From NCBI GenBank assembly GCA_024305405.1, contig JAKNDB010000068.1:558001-622000 (forward strand): DNA of 64,000 nt, read 5' to 3'. The position numbers and the translations under genes were made by a program. Below, one piece after another: positions 1 through 13,560 of this stretch. This stretch comes from Dirofilaria immitis. Lineage: Eukaryota; Nematoda; Chromadorea; Rhabditida; Onchocercidae. The stretch's first letter is position 1, and every line of letters begins with the position of its first letter. The notes below the pieces were generated by a model that saw only the letters and a program-made list of their open reading frames with translations, made no database searches and had not been told where the DNA came from.

Positions 1-137
1 AATGAACATTATCTTCCGCATTGTTTTAATTTTGAATTTTGTTTTCTAAAATAAAATACTGAGAAAAGAAATGTTTTGTATAAAATCGAAATCTCACGAA
101 AACAGCAATAAAAAGAAAGGTTCGAATATTTGAGTAT

Positions 138-3100
138 TTACATTTCTTCCAATTTAGTTACTGCTTTCGTAAGTTCATCAATATATTTGTCGTGATTGAC
201 TTCATTAATATCGTAAACACTCCATTTGATTTTCTCTTCATCCTATAAAGTATATACTATCGATAGAGCATGTTGCAGTTCGAAAAAATATAATCGCGGT
301 ACATTAACGATACTAAAAATTTTTATAATACTTATCGATGAAAAAAAAGTCTTTGAAAAAATGATATTACATCCAACTCTGGAACTACAAAATATATTCG
401 TTGAAAATTAAAATTATTTAAATAATTACATTATAAAATTCCGACTTAGCTCGAATGCGGAACGTATATTCACGAAAGCGGACTGCATTGAACACTTCAT
501 TATATTCATCAAGCTGAAAGTATTATAATTTAAAATCTTAAAATTCACTATCACTATACTTAATTCATGTTCAAAGAATTTTCATCTCTCTTCATTTCCT
601 CGTTTTTGTCACTTTTATCATCAATTATCCACTATCGTATCTATCTTTTCTCTTAAATTTCCATCAAAAGACTATTATAGTAGAATCATTTTTCATAAAT
701 GTTCTTATATATGAAATCACAGCTACTTTTCTATAAAAACAATGCAGAAATTAAACAATAAATATAGGATCAAAATGAGAAGAAAATGGAAAGCTTGAAT
801 CAAACCAGATCATTATCGAGTAAATGCCCAAGCTGCTCTGCATCACTTTTCAAAAGTTTGGTAGCTTTATCCTCAAAGACCGTCACCCAGTGAGATCCCG
901 AGAAATCTGATATTTCTATCTAGAATATTCTAGTACTAACAATGATAGCTTCTTATTAATTGATTGCGAATGATAATATTAAAGAAAAAAATAGAAGTGA
1001 AAAAATTGACCGTCATAAGAAGAACATATTTGTATTTATCCAAAGTGACATCACATCTTTCACATCGGTATTGGTTGTTGAGTTCAATTACCTTCTTTTG
1101 CATCCATTCGTACCACAGCTCTGTAATACAACATTGATTTTCGAGTATTCTAAGAAAGCTTTTTACGTGGAGAGTATAAAATTCATGTTAATTAGCCTGG
1201 AATGCGTAGAAATCCTCGTAGAATTTCGAAATTTTGGAAAGTGATAGACTTCACCTTGTAAAGAGCACCATCAGCTTTCAACGATGAGATCATAGCTGTG
1301 ATATTGAAAAATACGGCCTTTTCTGAATCTCGTCCCAGTGCACCAAGTTCAGATAAACGAATGATTCGCAGGTCTCGTGCTATATTAATTTCAATAATTT
1401 AAGGAACTAAAAAAATAAAATTCAATAAAAGCATCTTAAAATCAAAAGAGAAAAAATCACCATAACTATCTGAAGTGAGACTAGTTGTTGTCAGATTACG
1501 TGCCTGGACGGAGGGCCTTGTTTCTCGGTACCATCTATACAAATTTGTTGTTTCAGCACATTCCATATTCAACTCTATTCGACTGGAATTTCCAATACTC
1601 AGACTCAGACTTCCTGGAATTTTAGAGATGAAAACTGCATAAAATTGCCTTTCAACGATTTGTTAGTTCATTAAATTTTCAAAAAATCATTCAAATCCTT
1701 AAAAAACAGTGAATTACTTGCCGTTAAATTCTTTAACAAATGCTCCTTTTATACCAATCGTCTGACCCTCAATTTCCTTATCATATGTTCGAGCTTGTTC
1801 ACCCCAAAATGTTAATGTAATTTCTGTCTCCGACATATCGATCAGCATTATATCCCGCTTCTCCAAATGGGCTCCTGTACTACGTGCTGTAACCTGAAAA
1901 ATGATTAAAGTAACAATAAAGTTGATTAATCATCGTTCTCTTCCCAAGAAAATTAAAAATACAAAGCTGATTATTTAACAGGAACAAACTATTAAATTAA
2001 AATTAAAATACTACTTAAGAAATTTCTGAAAAGCATTTTCACATTATCAATAAAAACTTTAGATATTTCATACAGTAGAAAAAAAACATACTTGCATAAT
2101 ATCATTGACTTTTTCTACTATAGCAATGATATCGATCGATTCATTGACGTGATTTGCTACATTGCAAAGACGAACAATATTAAGTATTAGTTTCGGTTGC
2201 TCAATTTTTTCACGATCCAAACATGGCATTACCTAAAACAGCATTGATAAAATAACTATTCGGAAACAAAGCATTACTGAGCAGGAAACTGGAAATAAAT
2301 AAAAAGAAAGAATAATTATGTCATAATAATTTATTATCATTAATAGAGTAATCGATTAAATGAATACCTCAGAGTCATTCCTCACTGTAATTTCGTAATC
2401 ATGTCCTGTCGTATTAAAACGTTTATTCGCCTGTTTGACGGTACCACCGGATACATAGAACATCTTAATAAATATATAAAATAATTAAGAATGCTGATCA
2501 GCCGGAAAATAAAAATAAATGATAATAACAAACAGCTTAAATATTTTTACATAATGAATGAAATAACTAAAGTTCGAGAAAAATAATGCATTAAATATGA
2601 ATTATAATTTGAATAAAATAAAAAATATCTATACCAATCCTTTCTGGATAATTGAATAGAATTTTTCTGCAACATCATCAAATGCCGCAATGCGTATGCA
2701 GCCACCCTCTTCATCGGTTAATTCAAAATTGAACACTTTCATATCTCTTCGAGCTGTTCGAATATTTCGTAGATCCTCTTTTGCAGTTACTACACCACAA
2801 ATACGCCATCTATAAGATATGATTTTAAAAAATCATCAAATATCAATAATACAAATGCAGTAAACAAAATAAAATATTCAGTTTTACGTTTTTATTTAAA
2901 TAAATGCATTTTAATCGAGAAAGACAGAAGGATACGTCAAACTCCAATTTGAAGAATTACTTATTAACATATGGAGTAATCAGTTTAATCGGTGTTAAGT
3001 TCTGTCCCACCAAATTGGCCAAACGATGTGACGGCTGACCACCATAACGAGCTGAAAAGAAAGAATGTCATGTATTACATGAAATTAGTTATTTTATAAT

Positions 3101-4464
3101 TAATACATCATTTCTTATTATTTTCCCTCATATACACTGTTACGATTTTGACATTTCTTTTTAATAGGTCTAATAATAAGCAGCAAATTATATGCTTCAT
3201 TTTACACTATAATATAAAGATTAAATCTAATTCACTTTCTAAGTATGTACTGGAATAGAACGATAACTGGAATACAACGATATATAGAAATTCAATAAAA
3301 TACAACATAACAGTTAGGAGATTGATTTCATAGCTGGAAGAAGAATATAATTTGTGAAATAGATATTGCCATCTTCCACTACAAGTCATTCATTCTCAAT
3401 AACAATCCGATACTACTCTAGTTCATAAGTGATAAATATTAAAACTATGGAAAAACGATTGCAGTGCAGAGAGTTTCTAATAAAAACTTGAAAATAAAAC
3501 GAAAGCAAAGAATTGCAGAAAGCATTTTGCCTCAACCTGAGCCACCTTTTGGGGCGATCGAAGTTCCGCACGTGCATTAACCATATTAGCATTTGGATTT
3601 AATCCACGATAGTCGTTAGGATTCCCGGAATGATGCACCGGATTCCTGAAAACTGGTAGATCACGTCCCAAAATTTCGTAATCCATAATTCTCAACAATG
3701 GCTTTTGAGCTGTTTTTCTAAAAAAAAAAAAAAAAGAAAAAAAAGCTGAAATAAAAGACGGAATGAATAACTCTTAGGAAGCTTTTTCAGAAAAAAGAAA
3801 GTAAAGCGGATTGATTTGAACCAACAAGCATGAATTTAGTTATATTTAGCATACAACTATCACTTACATAGTATATTTTATGCGTAATACTGGATTGCCT
3901 TGATCGAGACTGTCTCGTTTGATTCTTTCCGTTATATCCGCTTGATTTAAGCAAGCTATAAATCCAATAGAAATACTTCGTATGAATAATTTGATAAACT
4001 AAAATATAACTTTTCTTATTGCTTTTAGGCTGAATTTATATAAAAACTACTGATTATGATATTTTCATAAGAATTCAATTATATTTTAAATGACTACGGT
4101 GATAATAGCAATCAATTAATATAAAGAAGCACGTACAATTATAGCTGAACATCCCATCAGATATTCGAAATCGAAAATATTGAGCATTTGAAGTAGGTTC
4201 CATTTGACTACTGACTAGCGGTCTTGCTTCCTGAAATGAATTTTTTTTTTACAAGGTATAACTATAAGATTGTTGCATAAAAGAAAATAATATTATATTA
4301 AATAAATTATGAGAAATAACAAATAAAATAACATGCAAGAAGGAAAGGAAGAAGAATTAGGCAAATTAATTTACCAAAATTTGTACTACCGGTCTTTCTT
4401 CGCCAGTATTCGTTTCGCATATTTCTTGAATGAAACCTCGACTAAGATCACCAATACCTACCAT
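138..4464 (-). CDS. rpa-1: Replication protein A large subunit (RPA1/RPA70)
   Basis: Single-stranded DNA-binding subunit of the RPA heterotrimer, acting in nuclear replication, repair and recombination. I read 15 minus-strand exons: 4375-4464, 4137-4230, 3868-3955, 3546-3717, 2961-3051, 2635-2809, 2368-2463, 2092-2232, 1722-1893, 1467-1613, 1255-1379, 1011-1120, 806-919, 430-513 and 138-242, about 600 residues, close to the family's usual length. The order is N-terminal OB fold, linker, DBD-A (LITPYVNKWRICGVV), DBD-B (TLTFWGEQARTYD), then DBD-C with a four-Cys zinc finger (SCGTNGC and YRCERC) and the conserved HWVTVFED segment. Two single-base losses in A4 runs (1096-1099 and 3547-3550, seen as T on the plus strand) break the frame; adding one A at each restores the finger and the exon 4/5 phase. 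The intron at 1614-1721 has a GC donor. An AG acceptor lies shortly upstream of the ATG. Confidence 0.95.
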
Positions 4465-5236
4465 ATCTTTCTCTTTTTTTTACCGTTAACTTCCGCTAAA
4501 ATATCTTCTTTTCTTTTCACTAAAATACTAATTTTAACCTGATTAAAAATTCATCCGAAAATTAAACCAATCTCTATAACTGCATGAAATAACAAAATCG
4601 CGCGTGTTTATTTGCGCGACAAATACAAACTAACAATTACAGCTTTATAATTAAATAAACTTATTGCAGAAAATTGAGATAAATATAGAAACGGAGAATG
4701 ATTTAAAAGAAATATAAAAAATATAAAATAAAAAGTAAAATAAAAAACGTAAAACAAAAAAACGAAATTCATAAGAAAAAATTAAACATTTAATGTATTT
4801 ATTATCAATTAAAGATATCATCGTGCTATGCTAAGTGTTTAAAATAATAATGCCACACGCGAAAATACGTGGGATTTAAGCGTAATAACACGCCTACCAA
4901 CCTCAACACGATAAAAATGCCGACATTGCTTCATAAACAAAGCTAACTGAAATTTAAATTCACATATCAATTGGCCGGCAGTAAATAACGGTTGGCCGAT
5001 GGAGATAAACTATTATGATGGTTTAAAAAAATAGGATGGTTAAGAATTATGTTATGATATTTGCGGGAGATGTTTATGGTCCGAAATATATTAGCGGTAA
5101 AATATGTTTATTATTATATTAGTCATATTATTGATTACTTAGATCAAATTGATCACTAGAGCAAATATTATCAGTATTATTTAATTTCAGTTACTATTTA
5201 TTATACTCTAATCTTTTCACAATATCAATTACAGTA
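4465..5236. promoter_or_regulatory. Shared upstream region of divergent rpa-1 and nemp-1
   Basis: About 770 bases separate the two start codons of the divergently transcribed genes, so both promoters must lie here or close by. The stretch is AT-rich with a slightly GC-richer part around 4850-5000 (for example ACACGCG and TTGGCCGGCAG). An AG acceptor at 5233-5234, two bases before the NEMP ATG, is a good spliced-leader site. I see no TATA box or named element that I can support. Confidence 0.5.
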
Positions 5237-8200
5237 ATGTTGAAAAAAATGTTAGTATTATTTCTATTATTCTATGTGATTGTTGCGAACGAAAATACCT
5301 CTGAAAAATGCATTACATATGGTAAGTTAAATATTTCAATTATTAAATTATATTTTTAATTTAATTTAAATTTATATTTTCAATATTATTTTATTTTGAA
5401 AGAATTTTTTGCACTTCAATAAATTAATTTAATTAATTGTTTTTTCTGTTTATTAATTATTAATTCTATTTATTGTTGTATGAAGAAGCATGACTATTTT
5501 CTTAACCATTATTTAATTATTCTATTATTTGTTATATGAAATGATTATTTGATTATATTTTAAATCTATTATAAAATTTCGTCAATTTGAGTTTTATAAA
5601 TTAAAAAGTCAAAAGAAAAAAGAAGAAATATTAACAGTCTATGTATATTTATAATTTTTATTTATTTATTTTATCATCTTATTTATTTTCAGAGCTTACA
5701 TCATCGTATATAACAGTACCAGAGAAAATATCAGGATGGTCAAGTATGTCGAATATTTTGGATATTTATCATTGCAATGGATTTCAGCGTCATGTAAAGC
5801 ATATATTCATGGATGTTTATATTCAAATTAATCTTACTAACGAACATGCTTATCAACTTTATCAGGTTAACATTTCAATTTTTATATCTCAATCTTTTGA
5901 ATTAGTACAATTTAGGAAATCTTTCTAACATACTTTTTATGATGAAATTTGATTCTGTTAGGACATCTGTGAAAATCAATAAATAGCGGGAAACATTTTG
6001 TAATAATTTACTAAAATTGATAGGGTGAGAATTGTTCGGAAGTATTGCAACATTATTACGATGATCAGCGTCTTTGGGGTTTGGTACGTCGTGTTAAATT
6101 ATTGCGTTACAAGCAATTGAATCCATTTTCTAAAACTGTTATTGGCGTAAGTACTCGACATCCGTATGAGATTCGAATACGTGTTTGGAGTAAGTTTATT
6201 AATATTTAAATTATTTTTGAGCAAAAAGCTTAAATTTTTGAAATTTTTTTGTCAAATTTTTGCTTCAATTTTTTTCTATAAAACTCCGTTTTCAGTTTCT
6301 TTTTTTAATTCTCTCGGTAACTATGATGATTCTCAGCATAATTTTCAGATTTTAATATATATAATAAATATACTGAAAAATTTTTAAATTGAATTTTAAT
6401 TTTAGAAATCAATTACATACGTTTGGCTGTATTTATTGGTAGCATTGCCTTATTTTTGATGTCGCATTCATTAGTCAAAATGCTCTTTTCTATTACACTA
6501 GCGGTTGCGCAATTGGTGTTCTAGCATCACTTTTAATTGTTGGATTTGTGGTTTATCGATTGACTCCAAAAGTTATTTTTCATTAAATTTATACTATATC
6601 ATAAATTATTAGTATTTAACAAGAGTTTTATGACATTCTTTTTCTGTCGCCTTTTTATTATCATCGTTATCATTTATTTAACAATAACATCGTAAAAAAT
6701 AAAAACAAGGCGAAAAACTTCTTTAAACGGGATAAAATATATGCATTAGGATATATATGTGAAGGAATTTTTGAAATACGAAATGATCGCAGAAGCATTT
6801 CTAGTTATTCTGCAGATATTTTTATAGTATTATTTATATATTTTTAAGAATTCAAAGTAAAATGTATACAGCGACATTTCTATGTTTCTAATACTTCCTA
6901 ATCCTTATTCATACTGTCAACTTTGGATGACGAATAAGTACTAGTTCAAAATTATTAAATAAAAGGTAAAATATTAACGGGAAAATTCAGTACTAGCATG
7001 TATTAGCAGAAAGATGAAGTTATTTTCAAACTTTTCAGAGTTGGTTAGGAATTCCTATTATGTTCACTGGATGGTCTGTCTCGTTCTTCTTTGTTTATGT
7101 TCTCTGGAAAAATCTTGCATCTTTGATTTTATTATACCAAAAATTTGTGGCAGCATATTTCGCTACAGTTATTTTGATATCATTAGCGATTTGTTACCGT
7201 TATGGACCACCAACCGATATCAGATCTTATAATCTTGCTCAATGGACACTGCAATTAATTGCCTTAATACTTATATATTCATCGTGTCAAGTAAGTTATT
7301 GATTATTAATTATATGATTAGAATAATTTTTCTCTTTTTTAATCCTTGCTATTTGTTTTAGTTTAGCAAAAATCTATGCAGCATATTTGCTGCAATAATT
7401 TTGATATTATTGGCGATTTATTATCTTTACTACTGACCAGCATCAGATCCCATATTCTGTAATTTATTCGATTATTTTTTTATTTTAGATAACAGATATT
7501 TCTATTGGAATCATTGCTTTATTACTGCTGTGGTCGGTTTCAAAAATTGGCTGATTAATGTAACATCCAGATTCATGTCTATTTTCAGTGTGATTTGGTT
7601 AGTAACTTAACTAAATTTTTCGTAAAGATAAGCTGCTTAATTTCGGATAAATTTACACCAAAACTACTGGAAAATTTTTGTCTGCATAGCAAATTTTTGA
7701 TAAAAGTTGCTAGATGTGATATACATTCTGTTTTTATGCTGTGAGTAATTAATAAGCACTTAAATGGGATATATTCTTGCAAACTCTAAGGCACTATTTT
7801 ATTTACGTTTAATGAAATTTTTAGAATATTACAGGGAGTTTTTGTTTCCTCGTTGTCAACGCTTATTAACAATGGAAGAATATCGACAGCAGGGTGAGGA
7901 AGAAACTCGGAAAGCATTAGAAGAATTACGCCAATATTGTCGAAGTCCGAAAGCAGATGTTTGGAAAATTACATCTGCAGTTAGTGACCCGAAGAGGTCG
8001 GTGAACTTTTGATTAAATGATTTTGCTTCAGTTAGTAATTAGTAATTATCAGTTAGAATAGTTCGGTATAAATTTATCGGTGGTTTTTTCCTCTTTTCTA
8101 TTGCTCATATGATATGTTTTCTAGATTAGCCAGCTTTGTTGATGGCGTTTGTGATCATATCAGAGAAGAAGAATCTCGCCTGCACGATTTGGAATGTACA

Positions 8201-9490
8201 AGTTTTGATGATCTTTCCGATGATAGTGGAGAAGATGAGTATGTTCTTGCTCGACGTTCTTATCTGAGTAACGACTACGAACTACCAAGGTAGTACTATC
8301 AATGATTTTGTCAACGTTTTGACAACATTGGTTGTTATCTGAAGAAAATATTATTGAAGTTAAGAAGATAATTATCATAAATTCAGGAATGAGATTGTAT
8401 TCTGGCAAAATCTATAAAATTTGAGTTTAAAAATTGATGTAATCAAATTTTGGTAGATTTGATTATTTAGGAGAAGATATCAAGCTTATAACAAATCTAA
8501 TACAATTTTTATGAGCTCAATGAACACTGTAAATGATCTGCGACAAAGAAAAAAATCGAGGAACGCAGAGAATTTAATGGATATGAAAATGAATTCAGAC
8601 ATAACTGCCAGACTCATTCTTTGCCATTGGAAAACCATTATAGGTATTTCATAGACGGATTATTACTGATAATTTCATTTCCCCGAAACTGGCAGTTTCA
8701 TGGATATTAAAATTAAGATATTGTATTTATATTTTTCAATTCATTTTAAAAAGATTTTTAATTACTATCCCAAAAATAACGAAATAAGCAATTACCATTT
8801 GAAGTGCTTATTACCATGGAATTGGTCGTTAAATGGTATATATTATTTTAAATTTGTTTCAGATGATTTTTGATGATTCAGCTGAATTTTTTATTCTTGA
8901 ATTTCTTAATTTTTTAAAGGAATTTAAAAGAAACACATTTAGATTTTCATCTTAATGGAGTTATCTCATAAAAATTCCAATACATTAGTGATGCTTGCGT
9001 TACTTCTCTGTATCACAGTTGATATTAGCAAAAATATTTAAATGAAATGCAAGACTTAACATACCATATAACCTTATCATCTCAAACTGCATTTCGTTTC
9101 AAATGTATTTTTGCATTTCAAATATATTGAACACCATCAGCAACAATCTTATGGCAAATTAAAAAGAGATTTTAAAAATTTTTGTTTAGGAGATCTCAGC
9201 ATAAACGTGCTTTACGTAGCAGCAGGCAGATCGCAAATAATTCCTTCCATTCATTTAGAAACCGAGAAAAGTGAGTTAATTATTTTCTTTCTTCAGTTTT
9301 TATCATTTAAAATCAGTGTACTTTAGTTTTTTTGTTTATATGATATTTTGGTATCCAAAACTTTGACTCTATACTACTGAATAGTAGCTTATATTTTAAA
9401 AATTTGAAATAATGGGTTGTTTTTTAAAGTTTTCGGGGATCTCCAGCATTGTCAAATACGGATACTGAAGAAGTAATTTCTAATCTATGA
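5237..9490 (+). CDS. nemp-1: Nuclear envelope integral membrane protein, NEMP1 family
   Basis: Inner nuclear membrane protein; in animals the family supports nuclear envelope stiffness and fertility. Exons read: 5237-5321 (signal peptide [20 protein letters not shown]), 5693-5865, 6024-6189, 6406-6571, 7039-7290, about 7493-7586, 7825-7996, 8125-8289, then 9190-9274 and 9435-9490. The lumenal domain is followed by hydrophobic segments with family signatures FYYTSG and ICYRYGPP, then the nucleoplasmic motif TMEEYRQQ and [13 protein letters not shown] one-base loss in the A4 run at 6477-6480 separates SLVK from NALFYY; adding an A gives the correct phase into the next exon. A second probable loss is the A5 run at 7542-7546, where exon limits are less sure. 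An alternative 3' exon begins at 8471 and reaches a stop at 8652-8654. The acceptor TTACAG directly precedes the ATG. Confidence 0.9.
7366..7455 (+). pseudogene. Decayed copy of part of the upstream NEMP exon
   Basis: About 75 bases after the exon 7039-7290, the intron carries a diverged copy of that exon's second half. Shared blocks include CAAAAAT, GCAGCATATTT, ATTTTGATATTATTGGCGAT against ATTTTGATATCATTAGCGAT, and CCAGCATCAGATC against CCAACCGATATCAGATC. The copy has in-frame stops and lacks the motif ICYRYGPP in readable form, so it is not used as an exon. It looks like an internal duplication that decayed. Confidence 0.75.
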
Positions 9491-11960
9491 ATCAGGTAGC
9501 GTTGAAGCAGCGTTGAAAAATGTAAATATTGGTTTTTGATTACTCATTTATTAATTTCGTCGCTTTGTGTTTGTACAATACAGGTTTTCTACTGGATGAA
9601 GAATGTCAGTTTTCAATTCAGTTTGATATAATAAAGTTGATGGATTCTTTTTGGAAAAATTTTTTGTCCTTTAAGATTTCTATGTTTGAGCTTATCATTA
9701 TGGGAAATCATTTTCAAACTGCTTTGATGCATTTATTGTTAACATATTTTAGATTTGTATAAATATAAATTCGTTGAATTAATTATTCAAAACATGTAGT
9801 ATTTTTTTCCACTTAATCAAAATTTGTAATTTCCACTGCGATTTCTCTAAAAGATCCGAATATTTAAAGATCCGAATATTTCTACTCATTATATTTCCTG
9901 ATATATTATAATCAGCATTTAATCATCTCTCTGTTACTTCGCGCAATTCGAAGATCAGCTTTATATATATCTAAAAAAGTATAAAATATATATAGGCAAC
10001 GAAATTCGATGGAATAGATTCCGACAAAAAATTTAAATGATAAAAATGAGAGCAGAATTTAGAGGCAAGTTTTTGAGTTGGAAACTTCAAAAATTAATAA
10101 AAAAAACGTCTTACTATATTTTCTTTGTTCAAATGCTTGTGGCTATAAGAATTTTCCTATAATATATACAAATGATTTAATTTCCCTTTAAATTAGCAAT
10201 TTAGAATTAATTTATTTATGTGCGATTTTATTATAATTAAAGTGCAGGAAAGTACTTTTTCAATATGATCAATTCATATAATTATTGTATTAAACAGTAT
10301 TGAATAGTATTTCAAAATGATCATTTCAAAATAATTATTGATTATTTAGTAAGCTCAATGTAGGACATGATTGGCAATAAAAAATTTCTTCAAATTTCAA
10401 TACTTTTGCATCTTATTTTAATATAATTATATATGCAAAATATTTGTAAGCTTATCATTTAAAGCTTATCATTTCAAACAATTAAATATTTATATTTGTG
10501 AAATTGATTGCAGGCTCTATCATAAATCTGGGAACAAAAAATTGTTGACAGATTTTCTTGCTAGGAAATATGGGAAAAAAATTTTTCCATTGATATAATC
10601 TTTAGAGGATTATCTAAGTAAACATTTTCGACATAACATGAAACGATTAATTACCATCTTTCAAAGGATCAAAGGATAAAATGCGAGTAATTTAGCAATA
10701 ATATTAAACATATCAAAAGTTTCCCGATCAATTTATTGTTGTTAATCCACTTATGAAAAATTTCTAAGCTTATTCAAACAAACAAATTATGAATTCTAAA
10801 TTTTGCTGCGAATAAATTAAATAAAAGAAAATTAATTTTTATAGGAAAACATATGTTGGCAATAAATTTTTGAAAATTTTTGATGGATTCTTTTTTTTTG
10901 ATTTCATTTAAATTTGTTTTTTTTGTTTGTGAAATTTATGTATGAATGATTAAATTTTTTTAATAATTATTTATTTATTTTCTTTTTCTTTCTTTCATAA
11001 ATAAACTTAAATATCAGTGTGAATTGCGATATTTATTCTTAGAAAATGTGTAGATGTAATTTGTTGATAAGATATTCCAATGTTTTTTTCCTCTTTTTTT
11101 TAGATATCTGAGAGAGAGAGAGAGAGAGGAAAAAAAAGAGAAGAAAAGAAAAATTGAAAGTGATAAATTTTCAATTTTTGCCATTTTTTTCTTTTGAAAA
11201 AATTTATGTCCCATTTTTCTAGTTTTCCTCCTTTTCAATGTACCATTTTTACGCCATTAATCTTAGGCATTGCAGAGAAAAAAAAGAATGATCATATCTG
11301 TTTTGTAATATTCTCGAGAAACGATATATTAAAAATATTCTTATATCTTTTGGAAAAAGAAAAAGAAAATGATATGATAATATTTTCCTGATTTTTCTAT
11401 AGTCTTTCTTATCAGACTATTTATTTTTAAGCTTAACTATTTTGTAAGAAATCTCTGTATTATTTTTAAATTGAAATAATCATTTTTAATCGATGTATTA
11501 TAATAATTGAATTCTGTGTTTTTCTTTTTTTTGATGTAAAAAAATTATAAATTAGATTTTATATTTTAATAAATTATCATAGTTTCTTGCTATCATGGAA
11601 TGATAAGATGTAGTAGAAAATTGTAATTTTAAAAGGTATGATAGCGATTGTATTTCAATTAAGGAAATATGCTAATGCGTAAGCAGTTAATGATAATTAG
11701 AATATGACGGTTCAAAGGATAAAGTCGAGAATTGCATATAATACTGAATGGAGAATGGTCTTTTGTATTATGAAAAAAATCTCTCATACTATCACTATCA
11801 AATATCAAAGATAATAAATGACAATTATATTAAGACTATAAGCAACTAATAGTTTAACCTAAATGACCATACCAACTCCAAATGACCACATCCACCCACG
11901 ACGGACCTTTAATCAGACAAAATGAATCACAAATAAACATAGATTACTATATAAATATAT
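9491..11960. other. Intergenic AT-rich DNA
   Basis: No exon with a convincing acceptor, donor and protein-like frame was found on either strand. Open frames such as 9529-9762 and 11194-11391 look like chance openings in low-complexity sequence. There is a short GA run at 11109-11129. Confidence 0.6.
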
Positions 11961-12006
11961 ATATTCAATGTATATATGTATGTGTATGTGTATGTGTGTA
12001 TATAGT

Positions 12007-12055
<49 letters not shown>

Positions 12056-12056
12056 T
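11961..12056. repeat. TG/TATG microsatellite
   Basis: Alternating TG with interspersed TATG units; the core TGTGTG run is about 12010-12038, followed by four TATG units. Confidence 0.95.
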
Positions 12057-12360
12057 TCAATTTCTACAATAGGTTTTAAATTATTTTCAAGAATTGTTGA
12101 AGAAGAAAATGAAAATTTTAGATGAGAAAAGAAAATATCAAAAGCTACGAAACGAACAATCATATGCTACTATTCTAGCTATATATATACTAGTATTGTT
12201 TAACAGGTTTTTCTTTTTTTTTTTTTTAAATTGTAATTTGAAGGTATTAAAATTTATTATATCATTAACGATATAATGTATTTATTATAAACAAATGTTA
12301 TGATTATTATTATTATTATAGGTAATTTTAAATGAAAAATATTTACGGAATTTTGAAAGC

Positions 12361-13080
12361 TTCGGAAAAATCCATTCCTTATTTTATTTCTTATTCATTA
12401 AATTCATTTCTTATTTATTTAGATTCATTTCTTATTTTATTTCTTATTTGTTTAAATTCATCTTATTATTTAAATTTATTTCCTAATTTAGTTCTTATTT
12501 ATTTAAATTAATTTCTTATTTTATTTCTTATTTGTTTAAATTCATTTCTTATTTTATTTCTTATTTGTTTAAATTTATTTCTTAATTTAGTTCTTATTTG
12601 TTTAAATTCATTTCTTACTATTTAAATTCATTTCTTATTTTATTTCTTATTTGTTTAAATTTATTTCTTAATTTAGTTCTTATTTATTTAAACTAATTTC
12701 TTATTATTTAAATTCACTTCTTATTTTATTTTTATTTGTTTAAATTTATTTCTTAATTTAGTTCTTATTTATTTAAACTAATTTCTTATTATTTAAATCA
12801 CTTCTTATTTTATTTCTTATTTGTTTAAATTTATTTCTTAATTTAGTTCTTATTTATTTAAACTAATTTCTTATTATTTAAATTCACTTCTTATTTTATT
12901 TCTTATTCATTAAATTCATTTCTTATTATTTAAATTCATTTCTTATTTTACTCTCTTATTTATGTGAATTCATTTCTTATTTTACCTCTTATTTATGTGA
13001 ATTCATTTCTTATTTTACCTCTTATTTATTTAAATTCATTTCTTATTTATTTAAATTCATTTCCTATTTTACCAATTATC
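12361..13080. repeat. Tandem array built on TTATTTCTTATTTGTTTAAA
   Basis: About 700 bases of imperfect repeats of a TTCATTTCTTATTTTATT core joined to TTTAAATT. Units of roughly 17-35 bases are arranged into larger blocks of about 100-120 bases around 12600-12900. The strand is almost free of G. It is not coding: the frame at 12964-13167 is only a translation of the repeat. Confidence 0.9.
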
Positions 13081-13560
13081 ACGGGAATAATTGAATTTTT
13101 GAAAATAATAGTAATTGGCAGCAATCAGATATATGCAATGAAAAATATGCAAAAAGAAATTGAATAATTGTTTTAAACAATTATTCAATTTTTATTTTAA
13201 ACAATTATTCAATTTTTTTAATGGATTTATTGATAGTTTCCTTTTTTTTTTTTTTTGGATATTTCATGCATAAAATTGTTGAGATGGAAAATGGATGATA
13301 TTAACGACGAAACCTATCGATATTCAATTGATCAACTGAGCAATCTTATTTGATTTATTGTTCATTTTTAAAAATTAATTTAAAATGATTTATAGGAAAG
13401 AAGCGCTATGAAATTTGTTATAATTAATGTATTTACCGATGATATGTAGTTGGGCGTTTCATTTTTTACTATATTATATACAATTTATTTTTATCAATAC
13501 TTACAATTCTAAATATATATTGAAATATGTTTTCGATGAAATATAACTTTCACTTGAAAT

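Noticed and set aside
11882..12163. Open frames rich in Cys-Val or Thr-His
   Set aside because: Translations of TG/TATG microsatellites on the two strands.
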